Positions 1 to 8,413 of a stretch of DNA of 64,000 nucleotides are shown in pieces (the first letter of the stretch is position 1; every line of letters begins with the position of its first letter). Position numbers and translations under genes: made by a program. The stretch spans positions 62,001-126,000 of the forward strand of contig BJHM01000010.1 of NCBI GenBank assembly GCA_014192625.1. Reading direction: 5' to 3'. The DNA is from Planctomycetota bacterium (GTDB lineage Bacteria; Planctomycetota; UBA1135; UBA2386). The notes under the pieces were generated by a model, which was given only the letters and a program-made list of their open reading frames with translations, did not search any database and had not been told where the DNA came from.

Positions 1-1
1 C

Positions 2-2392
2 CTCAAGGTGCTGCCGCAGGCGAGCCTGTTGAGTGGCAACCAGCTCGAACGCTTCCGGCGCGAAGCCAAAGTCGCAGCCAATCTGCATCACACGCACATT
101 GTGCCGGTCTACGGCAGTGGTGAGGCCGATGGCTATCACTACTACGCGATGCAGTTCATCGCTGGTCGCGGGCTCGACGGAGTCATTAGCGACCTCATCG
201 ATCAAAAGCCTGCGTTGTTGCCCACGGATCGGGCTCTCCGTGCGGTTGCCATTTCGCGCATCGGCGAAGATGTCGCGCAGGCTCTGCACCACGCCCATGA
301 ACTCGGCACGATGCATCGAGATGTCAAACCTGCAAACCTGCTGATGGAGCCGAATGGTCACGTTTGGGTGACCGACTTCGGGCTCGCGAAGGCGCTGCAA
401 TACGATGGTCTTACGCACTCGGGCGATGTGCTTGGGACGCTGCAATACTTGGCGCCCGAGCAACTCGCTGGGATCTACGACGTGCGCAGCGAGGTGTATT
501 CGCTCGGCCTTGTGCTCTACGAACTGCTCGCTTTGCGACCTGCGTTTCGGGCCGAGACGCGCAGTGAGCTTTTGGAAAAAATTCGCGCCGGCCGTTGCGA
601 GCCGTTGCAGAAGGCCTGCGTCGATATCCCGCGCGACCTTGCCACCATTGTCGAACGCGCCATCGCGGTCGAACCGGTGCGGCGCTACGGCGATGCGCTC
701 TCACTGGCATTGGACCTGCGCGCGTTCATCGAGGATCGACCGATCGCTGCGCGGCGCACTTCGCAGCTCGAACATGCATGGCGATGGTGTCGTCGCAACC
801 GCGCGCTGGCGGCGGCTTCCTTGCTGGCGCTGGTTGCAACCTTTGGCGCGGCGGTGGTTGGCTGGACGTCTTACTTGGTCACTGACGATGCGCTGCTGAA
901 AGCCAAGTCGAGTGCACAGGAGGCACTTGCGGCATCGAGTCGCACCGAAAGCAATTTATTGCTGACATTGGCGGCGTTTGAAGGCGTGTTCGATGCGTTG
1001 GTTGGGCCAGATCCACTGCACGCCATCGTGGATGACGACAATGATGACGCTGGCTCTGTCGTTGCCATGCGCTCGCCGGTTGACAAGAAGGATGCTGCCG
1101 TGTTGCAGCGCATGCTGAACTTCTATGACAAGTTTGCGGAGCAAAATAAGAACAGTATCGGCCTACGCGAACAGTCGGCCCGGGCGTATCGGCGCGTCGG
1201 TGGAATCCAGGCACGACTCAGCAATATTGAAGGTGCGATCGTTGCGTATCAGAAGTCGCTGCAGCTTTACCGTGACGTTCCGCAACGCGATGCGGTGCTT
1301 GAGATCGCTACTGTTCAGCAGGAGTTGGGACAGGTGTATCTGCGTCTTGGCCGCGTATCTGATGCGCGCATCGCCCTCACGGATGCCTTGCGGCTACTAG
1401 AGGCGAATGTCGCCGACGGCAGCCATTCTTTGCGGTTCCTGCGAGCGCAGGGACACTTTCTCATGGCGACCATTTTCGATCTGCGCAGTGGCGGAAACTC
1501 GGCTGGTGGCCCGCCGGGTGGCCCGCCGGGTGGCCCGGGTGGCCCGCAGGGAAGACGTGGTCTTTTCGGCTTGGCCGAGTTGCCCGGTGGCCCGCCGGGT
1601 AATACTAATGCTGGGCCGCAGGGTAGAGGCTCTGCACGGCCAGAAATGGTGCGCGATATGCAACAGCAGCTCCGCGCGGCCCAAGTACTACTCACGGATC
1701 TACTGAAGGAAACGCCTGAGGCTCCGGATGTGTTGTTGTTGCAGGCCCGGGTGCTGATCGCAAACCTGCGGCCTACTGTCGAGGGGCCCCAGAAAAGTGA
1801 GAGTGCGGACCGAGCAACTGCGTTGGCGATCCTGACCAAATTGGTGGAAGGTCAGCCGGATAACGACGTGTTTCGTTTTGAACTCGCGGAGGCATTGATG
1901 TCGCCGCCGCAGCGCAACCTGGATGCCAAAACGCTTTCGCAAATCCTGACACATGCGACGCAATTGGTTTTACAGCAGCCGACCAACCTTGATTACCAGT
2001 CGCTGCTAGCTCGCGCGTACAAAGGCTCGGGGCGCGCATTGCGACGCAGCAAAGACCTGGTTGGCGCGGAGCGTGAATTGCGCGCAGCGATCGCAATCGA
2101 GGAGCCGCTTGCCGAGGTTCAGAGTCGCTCGCTGCGCTTCCAAGAAGGGTTGATCCAGTCGCGCTTGGACTTGGCCAAGCTGCTGCTGGAGCAAGAGAAG
2201 GTTGATGATGCACGCACGCAACTGACGTTTATCTGCAATCAATTTGCCGTCCTCGCAGAACGCAATGGGCCGCCGCCGCGATCGTTATCTGACCCGGAGC
2301 GCATACGCGAACTACTTGATCTGCTGCAGCGAGTTGGCTTGACTGCGCGCGTAACGCAGATTCGTAAGCAGATCGAACGGCGTGGCCGCTAA
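2..2392 (+). CDS. Serine/threonine protein kinase with TPR region, 5' end outside window
   Basis: The frame is open from the first bases and begins inside the kinase N-lobe (LKVLP resembles the ATP-lysine strand), so the gene is truncated by the window edge. Hanks-type landmarks are visible: catalytic loop HRDVKPANLL near base 315, metal-binding DFGLAK near 375, and an APEQL activation-segment end near 455. A single hydrophobic segment around bases 800-870 should anchor the protein, placing the kinase in the cytoplasm and the rest outside. The distal part has repeated helical pairs rich in Ala/Leu (TPR-like), interrupted at about 1497-1650 by a Gly/Pro-rich stretch built from GGPPG units. This layout is common for kinases of Planctomycetota and Myxococcota. 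The substrate is unknown. The kinase call is firm; the TPR limits are approximate. Confidence 0.93.
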   Translation, partial: LKVLPQASLLSGNQLERFRREAKVAANLHHTHIVPVYGSGEADGYHYYAMQFIAGRGLDGVISDLIDQKPALLPTDRALRAVAISRIGEDVAQALHHAHELGTMHRDVKPANLLMEPNGHVWVTDFGLAKALQYDGLTHSGDVLGTLQYLAPEQLAGIYDVRSEVYSLGLVLYELLALRPAFRAETRSELLEKIRAGRCEPLQKACVDIPRDLATIVERAIAVEPVRRYGDALSLALDLRAFIEDRPIAARRTSQLEHAWRWCRRNRALAAASLLALVATFGAAVVGWTSYLVTDDALLKAKSSAQEALAASSRTESNLLLTLAAFEGVFDALVGPDPLHAIVDDDNDDAGSVVAMRSPVDKKDAAVLQRMLNFYDKFAEQNKNSIGLREQSARAYRRVGGIQARLSNIEGAIVAYQKSLQLYRDVPQRDAVLEIATVQQELGQVYLRLGRVSDARIALTDALRLLEANVADGSHSLRFLRAQGHFLMATIFDLRSGGNSAGGPPGGPPGGPGGPQGRRGLFGLAELPGGPPGNTNAGPQGRGSARPEMVRDMQQQLRAAQVLLTDLLKETPEAPDVLLLQARVLIANLRPTVEGPQKSESADRATALAILTKLVEGQPDNDVFRFELAEALMSPPQRNLDAKTLSQILTHATQLVLQQPTNLDYQSLLARAYKGSGRALRRSKDLVGAERELRAAIAIEEPLAEVQSRSLRFQEGLIQSRLDLAKLLLEQEKVDDARTQLTFICNQFAVLAERNGPPPRSLSDPERIRELLDLLQRVGLTARVTQIRKQIERRGR
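1497..1550 (+). repeat. Gly-Pro-Pro coding micro-repeat inside the kinase gene
   Basis: Short near-identical units of the type ggtggcccgccg follow each other and encode GGPPGGPPGGPGGP. A further GGPPG lies about 45 bases downstream. The tract is low complexity and probably a flexible linker between the anchored segment and the C-terminal TPRs. It is prone to slippage, so copy number may vary between strains. Confidence 0.7.
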
Positions 2393-2470
2393 TTCATGCG
2401 GCATGGATTGCGCATGCGATTATGTCGTGGTTGTCGCTCGATGCGTGGGTGGGATGGTTAGTCTGTTGGC

Positions 2471-3595
2471 ATGAGCCGCCGCGCTGCAGCGCATCTTGCA
2501 ATTCCCGCGAAGAGGCCGTGGCACAATCACAAACCATCGCAGCGCAGCCGCCCTCATTCGGGCGCGCTCCTTGTGCTGGCCGTTATTGCTGGCGCGTGTC
2601 AGTTGGCGATCACGGAGCCAGTAGACCCGTGGCAATTGCAAAAGACCTCTTCTACCGCGAGTTTGCGCGGGCTATCGCCAGTGGATTGTTTGTGTGCATA
2701 CGTTTCGGGTTCGCGCGGGACCGTGTTGCGCACCGTGGATGGCGGTGGCACTTGGGAATCGATTGGTCCCGCTGGCAAGCAGGCGCTCGATTTTCGTTCG
2801 GTGTATGCGTTGGATGCACAGCACGCCTGGATCGCCAACGCGGGAAGTCCGGCGCAGATTTATCGCACGAGTGATGGTGGCCGTAGCTGGGCATTGGTCC
2901 ACGAGGATCGGCGCGCTGCGGCGTTTTTTGATGCGATGGCTTTTTGTGATGCCCAACATGGCCTCGTATTCGGGGATCCAATCGATGGCCGCATGGAGTT
3001 ATTGGCGACGGCGGATGGCGGCGAACATTGGCGAGCACTTGAGTCGCCCGAATTGCCAGTGGCGCAGGTTGGCGAAGCTGCGTTTGCCGCCAGCGGCACG
3101 TGCCTTGTCGCGCGCAAAGCGGCCACGTTCGTGCAAGTCACCGGCGGAGCAGTAGCGCGCTGTTTTTGCACCGACGATGGCGGCTTGCACTGGCAGGTCA
3201 CGCTGCTGCCGATGGCGCAAGGTAGTCCTTCGCAGGGCGCCTTTGCCATCGCGCTCGACAGCGGGTCCCACTTGGTCGCAGTGGGCGGGGATTATCAGGC
3301 GCCAGAAGTGAGCGCGGGAACCGCCGCGTGGAGTGGCGATGGCGGTAAAACTTTTCATGCGGCAAACGCCGGCGGGTTTCGTTGTGGCGTTGCCTACCTA
3401 GCAGGCTGTGGCAAATGGCTTGCGGTCGGGGATCTAGGCTCCAGCATCAGCAGCGATGGTGGCAAACATTGGCGGACCATGCCTGGCGCAGGTTTTTATG
3501 CGGTGCGCTGTGGCCGCGATGGCTCGGTCTGGGCCTGCGGCAGCGGCGGTCGAGTGGCGCTACTTAGTAGCGAATCTCTTGCTGGCGTTCGCTGA
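2471..3595 (+). CDS. BNR/Ycf48-like beta-propeller exported protein
   Basis: A basic N-terminus is followed by a hydrophobic stretch (LLVLAVIAGAC) that reads as an export signal with a possible lipobox cysteine near residue 43. The remainder repeats Asp-box/BNR motifs: TVDGGGTW, TSDGGRSW, TADGGEHW, TDDGGLHW, SGDGGKTF and SSDGGKHW, spaced as in a six- to seven-bladed propeller. Family members include Ycf48-like photosystem assembly factors and many exported proteins of non-photosynthetic bacteria, so photosynthesis is not implied. No catalytic residues of a sialidase are evident. It lies between the kinase and a sialate O-acetylesterase on the same strand, 31 bases from the latter. The precise role is unknown. 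Confidence 0.8.
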   Translation: MSRRAAAHLAIPAKRPWHNHKPSQRSRPHSGALLVLAVIAGACQLAITEPVDPWQLQKTSSTASLRGLSPVDCLCAYVSGSRGTVLRTVDGGGTWESIGPAGKQALDFRSVYALDAQHAWIANAGSPAQIYRTSDGGRSWALVHEDRRAAAFFDAMAFCDAQHGLVFGDPIDGRMELLATADGGEHWRALESPELPVAQVGEAAFAASGTCLVARKAATFVQVTGGAVARCFCTDDGGLHWQVTLLPMAQGSPSQGAFAIALDSGSHLVAVGGDYQAPEVSAGTAAWSGDGGKTFHAANAGGFRCGVAYLAGCGKWLAVGDLGSSISSDGGKHWRTMPGAGFYAVRCGRDGSVWACGSGGRVALLSSESLAGVR

Positions 3596-3626
3596 TTCCG
3601 CACGCCGTATCGGGTAAAAAGCACAG

Positions 3627-5606
3627 ATGCGCTGCCTGGTCCCCGTGGCCTTGTTTGTTTCTTCCCTAGTCATGCTGCCCGCGCAACAGGCGGCGGCAAA
3701 ACCCACGCTTGCGTTGCGTGCGCTGTTTTCGGATCACATGGTGCTGCCGCAGCAGACGCTGGTCCTCATGCGTGGGCTAGCAGAACCCAATGCGCATGTT
3801 TTCGTGCACACGCCCTTTACCGCGGAGCCATTCGAAGGGATCGCGGCCGCGAGCGGGGTCTTCATGGTCGGCGTGATGACGCCTGAAGCGGGTGGCCCTT
3901 TTGAACTGGCCGTTGTGAGCGGCACCGAAAAGCTGATCTTGCGGGACGTGCTGGTGGGCGATGTTTGGCTTGGCTCGGGGCAGTCCAACATGGAAATGCC
4001 GGTCGGCAAGACCGACAACTGGCAGGGCGGCGTGAAGGATTGGCAGCAGGAATGCGCCGCCTCTGATCTGCCGGAAATGCGGCTGTTCACAGTGGCGCGC
4101 CGGACTTCGGCGGTGGTGCTCGATGATGTTGCGGGTCACTGGGAGGTCTGCACCAAGGAATCGAGCCAGCGCTTTAGTGCTACCGCGTTGTTCTTTGGCC
4201 GCGAGCTGCTGCGCCAACGCCGGCAGCCGCTTGGCCTTGTTGTTAGTTCTTGGGGCGGGACGGTCTGCGAGGCTTGGACCAGTGCGAACGGCTTGCAATC
4301 GCTGCCAGAGTTTGCGCCTTCGATCGAACAGCTGACGGCTGCCGCCGACGATCAACGGCCGCTTCAGGAACGCGCTGCCGCGTTCTGGCAAGCCGTCGCG
4401 TTGCGCGACTCACCCAATGGCGCCGTGCGGCCGGAGGCGATTTTGTTTGACGACCACGAATGGCAATCCGTGGCGATGCCGCATCTGTGGTCCAAGTCCG
4501 GGCTCGGCGGCTTTGACGGGGTGGGTTTTTATCGCACGCAGTGCATGGTGCCCGAGGCGTTTGCCGGCAAGGAGCTAGTGCTATCGCTTGGTGCCATCGA
4601 CGACATGGACACCGTTTGGTTTCAGGGCGAGCGCATCGGCGGCATGGAGTCAGCCGGTCAGTGGCAAACTGCGCGGCGCTATACCATCCCGGGTCGGCTG
4701 GTGCGCGCGGGCAATGCGGTGCTTGCGGTGCGGGTCCTCGACACCGGTGGCGAAGGCGGCTTTGCCACGGACGCTGAAGCGATGCGGATGTTTCCGGTTG
4801 GCGGCGAAGCTGGCAGCATCGGCCTCGCCAAACAGTGGCGTTTTCAGTTGGGCGCAGCGATGCGCGATTTGCCGTCGATGCCGAGTTCGGATCAGTTTGG
4901 CCCCAACACCCCGACGGTGCTCTGGCAAGCGATGATCGCGCCGCTGCTGCCGTTCCCGTTCCGCGGCGCAATCTGGTATCAGGGCGAGTCCAACCGCGAA
5001 CGCGCGGCGCAATACGCCAAACTATTTCCCGCGATGATCAACGACTGGCGGGCCGCGATTGGTTTTCCGTTGCCGTTCTACTTCGTGCAGATCGCGCCGT
5101 TTGGTTATGGCGGCGATACTGGCGAGCTCTTTGACCTGCGACAGGCGCAGGCGGCCGCATTGTTGCTGCCGGAGACTGGCATGGCGGTGACGACGGATGT
5201 TGGCGACGTCCGCGACATTCATCCGATCGACAAGCAAACCGTCGGCCTGCGCTTGGCACGACTGGCACTGCGCTACACCTACGGCGACGAAACCATGGAT
5301 GCAGACGCGCCAAAGCCGTTGGGGGTTGAGGTCGAAGGGCGAAGGCTGCGCGTTCGCTTTTCGACTGCGCCCGGGGCCATGCGCGCCGGCAAGGATGGGC
5401 CGCATCATTTCGAGATCGCCGGTGTCGATGGCGTCTATCACGCAGCAACGGCGCGCGTCATCGGACAAGCGGTCGTTCTGGAGGCTGCCGCGGTCACGAT
5501 GCCACGGGCGGTGCGCTATTGTTTTGCGGCTACGGCAATGGGGGACCTATGGAGCAGTTCAGGCTGTGCCGTTGCACCATTCGTTTTCAAAGTGGCAGCG
5601 CGTTGA
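3627..5606 (+). CDS. Sialate O-acetylesterase (SGNH/GDSL-type carbohydrate esterase)
   Basis: Removes O-acetyl groups from sialic acids or related acetylated sugars. A signal peptide (residues 1-24) indicates export. The block-I motif GQSNMEMP near residue 117 carries the nucleophile serine, WYQGESN is the conserved mid motif, and DIHP near residue 530 supplies the Asp/His pair. Between these an inserted beta-sandwich of about 150 residues (VGFYRTQCMVPEAFAG to VLDTGGEGG) resembles the galactose-binding domain typical of this family. Length, 659 residues, is usual. The ATG follows TAAAAA by only six bases, so the transcript may be nearly leaderless. The family is abundant in Planctomycetota that degrade polysaccharides; the real substrate may be another acetylated glycan. 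Confidence 0.92.
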   Translation: MRCLVPVALFVSSLVMLPAQQAAAKPTLALRALFSDHMVLPQQTLVLMRGLAEPNAHVFVHTPFTAEPFEGIAAASGVFMVGVMTPEAGGPFELAVVSGTEKLILRDVLVGDVWLGSGQSNMEMPVGKTDNWQGGVKDWQQECAASDLPEMRLFTVARRTSAVVLDDVAGHWEVCTKESSQRFSATALFFGRELLRQRRQPLGLVVSSWGGTVCEAWTSANGLQSLPEFAPSIEQLTAAADDQRPLQERAAAFWQAVALRDSPNGAVRPEAILFDDHEWQSVAMPHLWSKSGLGGFDGVGFYRTQCMVPEAFAGKELVLSLGAIDDMDTVWFQGERIGGMESAGQWQTARRYTIPGRLVRAGNAVLAVRVLDTGGEGGFATDAEAMRMFPVGGEAGSIGLAKQWRFQLGAAMRDLPSMPSSDQFGPNTPTVLWQAMIAPLLPFPFRGAIWYQGESNRERAAQYAKLFPAMINDWRAAIGFPLPFYFVQIAPFGYGGDTGELFDLRQAQAAALLLPETGMAVTTDVGDVRDIHPIDKQTVGLRLARLALRYTYGDETMDADAPKPLGVEVEGRRLRVRFSTAPGAMRAGKDGPHHFEIAGVDGVYHAATARVIGQAVVLEAAAVTMPRAVRYCFAATAMGDLWSSSGCAVAPFVFKVAAR

Positions 5607-5661
5607 TGGAATGGCGGTCTGTTGAGTAGCGGCGAGACTTTTCTGCTAGGCTGTTTTGCAG

Positions 5662-6396
5662 ATGGACGACGTTGTTCTGCATTCTAATTTTCGTTCAGAG
5701 ACACCTGGCAGGATTGCGCTTGCAAGCAACCAGATCCATGTCTGGGCAATCGCGCTAGGCGGCAGTAACGACCGTTTCACCACGTTGTTGTCGCCTGCAG
5801 AACAAACGCGTGCCGCGCGTTTCCAGGTCGCCGATCATCGTCGTCGATTCGCGATTTCACACGGTGCACTGCGCGCGATCCTCGCTGGCTATACCGGACA
5901 GGATGCGCTGGCGTTGGAGTTTGGCTCGGGAACGCGTGGCAAGCCTTCGCTGCTGTCGGCAAGTGGCTGGCACTTCAACCTGTCGCACTCCGCGCAGCTG
6001 GCGATGGTCGCGGTTGCACGAATCGAACTCGGCATCGACGTTGAGAAGCGTCGGCACCTGGAAAGTTTGCGCCAGATCGCAAACCGCCACTTTTCAAAGG
6101 TTGAGTTTGAACTGCTGGAGGCCTTGCCGCAAGGCGAGCAACTGACCGGCTTCTACCGTTGTTGGACGCGCAAGGAAGCCTATGTAAAGGCGATCGGCAG
6201 CGGCCTTGCGTCTTCCCTTGACGTGTTCGACGTATCGATCAGCGCAGAGCCGCACTTTCTTGGGTTTCGCACGGGTGACGATGTGCCAGAGGACTGGGAC
6301 CTGATCGATATTTCGCCAGCACCCGACTACACGGCGGCGCTGGCGGTGCGGGCTCGCAACATGACCGTGCACACCTTGGCGCTGCTCGACGGCTGA
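5662..6396 (+). CDS. 4'-phosphopantetheinyl transferase (Sfp type)
   Basis: Transfers phosphopantetheine from coenzyme A to a serine of acyl or peptidyl carrier proteins. Family motifs are present in order: FNLSHSAQLAMVAV (substrate contact), LGIDVEKRR (metal-binding Asp and Glu) and FYRCWTRKEAYVKAIGSGL (W-x-x-KEA motif). The 244-residue length fits Sfp-type two-domain enzymes rather than the small AcpS. A start at ATG 5662 is preferred to the in-frame TTG at 5656. The gene stands alone, with an extended -10 (TGCTAGGCT, 5644-5652) just upstream and a convergent lipoprotein gene downstream. No polyketide or nonribosomal peptide synthase is in the window, so it may serve fatty-acid ACP or a distant cluster. 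Confidence 0.9.
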   Translation: MDDVVLHSNFRSETPGRIALASNQIHVWAIALGGSNDRFTTLLSPAEQTRAARFQVADHRRRFAISHGALRAILAGYTGQDALALEFGSGTRGKPSLLSASGWHFNLSHSAQLAMVAVARIELGIDVEKRRHLESLRQIANRHFSKVEFELLEALPQGEQLTGFYRCWTRKEAYVKAIGSGLASSLDVFDVSISAEPHFLGFRTGDDVPEDWDLIDISPAPDYTAALAVRARNMTVHTLALLDG

Positions 6397-6440
6397 GCTA
6401 GCTAGCGGCGCTTGCTGCCCCAACTTCTCGTTGGCCAAAC

Positions 6441-7112
6441 TCAGTCCGGAAGGACATTTTGGGTAAGCATTTTGATCTTCCATTCGCTGCCGAGAGTGAC
6501 TCGGGCCAGTCGCTCGGCGGGCAGCACATCGTAGCGCGGGTGGGCAAACACGATCGGCCGCAAGGCGATGCTCGACTGCGGGTTGCTGTCGTCATCAAAT
6601 CCTTGCGCGGAAAGCATGAAGGCAGTGGCAAAAGCATCGCCAGATAGTTGGCGGCCGCCATCGACCAGCGAGCCATCCGGCAACCGATAGATCACCTGCA
6701 GGTAGGACTGGCGGCCGAGGTCGATTCGCAGGGGCTTGCCGTCGACCATGAGCTCGAAACTGCAAGTGTTGCGGCCTTCGTTGGACGGCTGGCTTGGAAT
6801 CGACAGGTAGCCAGCCATGTGAAGGTATGGCAGTTCTGCGTGCAGTTGTTGCCAGGCCACATTGATTGCCAACGAGTTGAGCCCGTGTTGCTGTTTGAAG
6901 GACTCCGCCAGGCAGCGCAAAACTTGGTCGGGATTGTCGCGCCGCAACGCTTCCAAGAAGGTCGTTAAGGTGGCCTGTGGCGTGTCGTAGGCCTGCGGCA
7001 CCCAGGGGCTTTTGTCTGGACCACAAAATGCCCGTGCCATGGCGCAGCAACCAGAAAATGGCAGCAGCAAAACCGCCGCCAAAAGGATTGCAAATAAACG
7101 GAGTAAGGTCAT
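6441..7112 (-). CDS. Putative lipoprotein of unknown function
   Basis: Translated from the minus strand starting at the ATG ending at 7112. Its first 25 residues, a hydrophobic run ending LLPFSGCC, look like a lipoprotein signal; longer upstream in-frame starts lack this logic and run into the divergent gene. The mature 200 residues contain an early helix (TTFLEALRRDNPDQVLRCLAESF) resembling SnoaL/DUF4878-type scavenger folds that begin 'TALAFLEALRAGD', then mixed beta structure. This suggests a small NTF2-like exported protein, with low certainty. It is convergent with the phosphopantetheinyl transferase gene and divergent from the DUF1573 gene. Confidence 0.75.
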   Translation of the reverse strand: MTLLRLFAILLAAVLLLPFSGCCAMARAFCGPDKSPWVPQAYDTPQATLTTFLEALRRDNPDQVLRCLAESFKQQHGLNSLAINVAWQQLHAELPYLHMAGYLSIPSQPSNEGRNTCSFELMVDGKPLRIDLGRQSYLQVIYRLPDGSLVDGGRQLSGDAFATAFMLSAQGFDDDSNPQSSIALRPIVFAHPRYDVLPAERLARVTLGSEWKIKMLTQNVLPD

Positions 7113-7136
7113 CTCGGAGTTTTTGGCCGTCTTCTG

Positions 7137-7165
7137 GATATACTGCCTCGCTCGCATCCATGAAA
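7137..7165 (-). promoter_or_regulatory. Candidate sigma70-type promoter for the minus-strand lipoprotein gene
   Basis: Read on the minus strand, TTTCAT (7165-7160) and TATATC (7142-7137) are separated by 17 bases and lie about 25 bases upstream of the ATG. The -35 is poor and the -10 fair, so this is a suggestion only. Confidence 0.35.
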
Positions 7166-7233
7166 CTGGCAGCTGAGTGGTTCCTGATTTCGGAGCCCTG
7201 CATCCGGTTCTTACGTAGCTTGCAAGAACTCTC

Positions 7234-8352
7234 ATGAACCGCAATCTGCTTCCGCTGCTGTTTTTCACTGCCCTTTCGCCGCTCGTTGCCCAAGGTGGAG
7301 CTGCCCCAGTGCCAGTGCCCGCCAAGGCCAACACCTGGTTTTCGATCCTCGATCAAGACCTCGGCACCTACTTTCACCACGAAGAAGCAGTTGGCCACTT
7401 TCCCTTCCAGAATCCCAGCAACGAGCCGTTTCAGTTCAAAAGTTTCGGTGCGAGCTGCCAGTGCAGCCGTGCGTTGATCCGGGTTGGTGGCCGGCACTAC
7501 GAATACAGCAATAAGCCAACCCCAAACATGCTGGTCCGCATCACTGAGGATGCAACTGGCAAGAAGGAAGAACGGGTCTCGCAGATCGATGTCGGTGCTA
7601 ACGAGGCCGGTGAGGTAGAGGTCCACATGGATATGGCCGGCCATACTGGCATCAAGCAGGCCTCGCTGGACGTGCACACCACGGATCCAGTCACGCCGTT
7701 CACGAAACTGCAATGGCACGCGACTGGCGCGCAGATGTTTGTGCTTTCGCCAGCCGACATCAACCTGAACCAGATGAGCTGGAATGAGTCGCGTGAGTTT
7801 TCCCTGGTGGTCACTTCACCGGTAAACAAGGACTTCAACATCATCAAGATGGATGACGCGGGCCCTGACTTTCACGTCGCCTACGACAAAGAGGTCAAGG
7901 ATGGCGCCGCGGTCTGGACCATTCACGGCACCTACGGGCCGATTGCCAGTGAGGCTGGCGGCGGCGGCGCGCTCAAGTTTTACACCGACCTCAAGGGCGA
8001 GACTACTTTCATGGTCCGCGTGCAGGCGCTGGTGACTGGGCCGCTCGATGTCAAACCGGGCAGTTTCTTGCCCCTGGGCAGGATCAAGAAAGGCACCGCG
8101 CGCTCGGAGAAGATCACCTTTGAGCCCAATGACGGCAGCGATCTCGATGTGACCTCGGTGAAGTTTGATGACTCCTCGGTGGATGTGAAGTTCTTGTCCT
8201 ACAAGACCACCAAGGATGGCAAGAAGCTGATCGTCGAGATCGAGGTCAGCAAAGACGCGCCAAAAGGGTTACTGAAGGGCACTGTGGTCGTTGGCCTAAA
8301 CCACGCGGCAGTCAAGGAGCGTAAAATTACGTTCAACGGCTTCATTCGCTGA
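7234..8352 (+). CDS. Exported DUF1573-domain protein
   Basis: A signal peptide (residues 1-20) precedes a domain beginning with the DUF1573 hallmark: HFPFQNPSNEPFQFKSFGASCQCS, i.e. a beta strand, 'F.F.N', and a CxC just after the conserved 'GASC'. DUF1573 proteins are immunoglobulin-like (ASPM/SPD-2/Hydin-related) periplasmic domains, abundant in Bacteroidota and Planctomycetota. Two or three further beta-sandwich repeats follow (residues ~160-270 and ~270-372, the latter with a VKPGSFLPLGRIKKGTA strand). No catalytic motif is visible, so a structural or adhesion role is likely. It is divergently transcribed from the lipoprotein gene across about 120 bases. Confidence 0.82.
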   Translation: MNRNLLPLLFFTALSPLVAQGGAAPVPVPAKANTWFSILDQDLGTYFHHEEAVGHFPFQNPSNEPFQFKSFGASCQCSRALIRVGGRHYEYSNKPTPNMLVRITEDATGKKEERVSQIDVGANEAGEVEVHMDMAGHTGIKQASLDVHTTDPVTPFTKLQWHATGAQMFVLSPADINLNQMSWNESREFSLVVTSPVNKDFNIIKMDDAGPDFHVAYDKEVKDGAAVWTIHGTYGPIASEAGGGGALKFYTDLKGETTFMVRVQALVTGPLDVKPGSFLPLGRIKKGTARSEKITFEPNDGSDLDVTSVKFDDSSVDVKFLSYKTTKDGKKLIVEIEVSKDAPKGLLKGTVVVGLNHAAVKERKITFNGFIR

Positions 8353-8413
8353 GCAAAGCGCAAATCGTCTTGCTGCTCGCAAGGCAGCATGCGTGCGCTA
8401 AGGTTGCGTTTGA

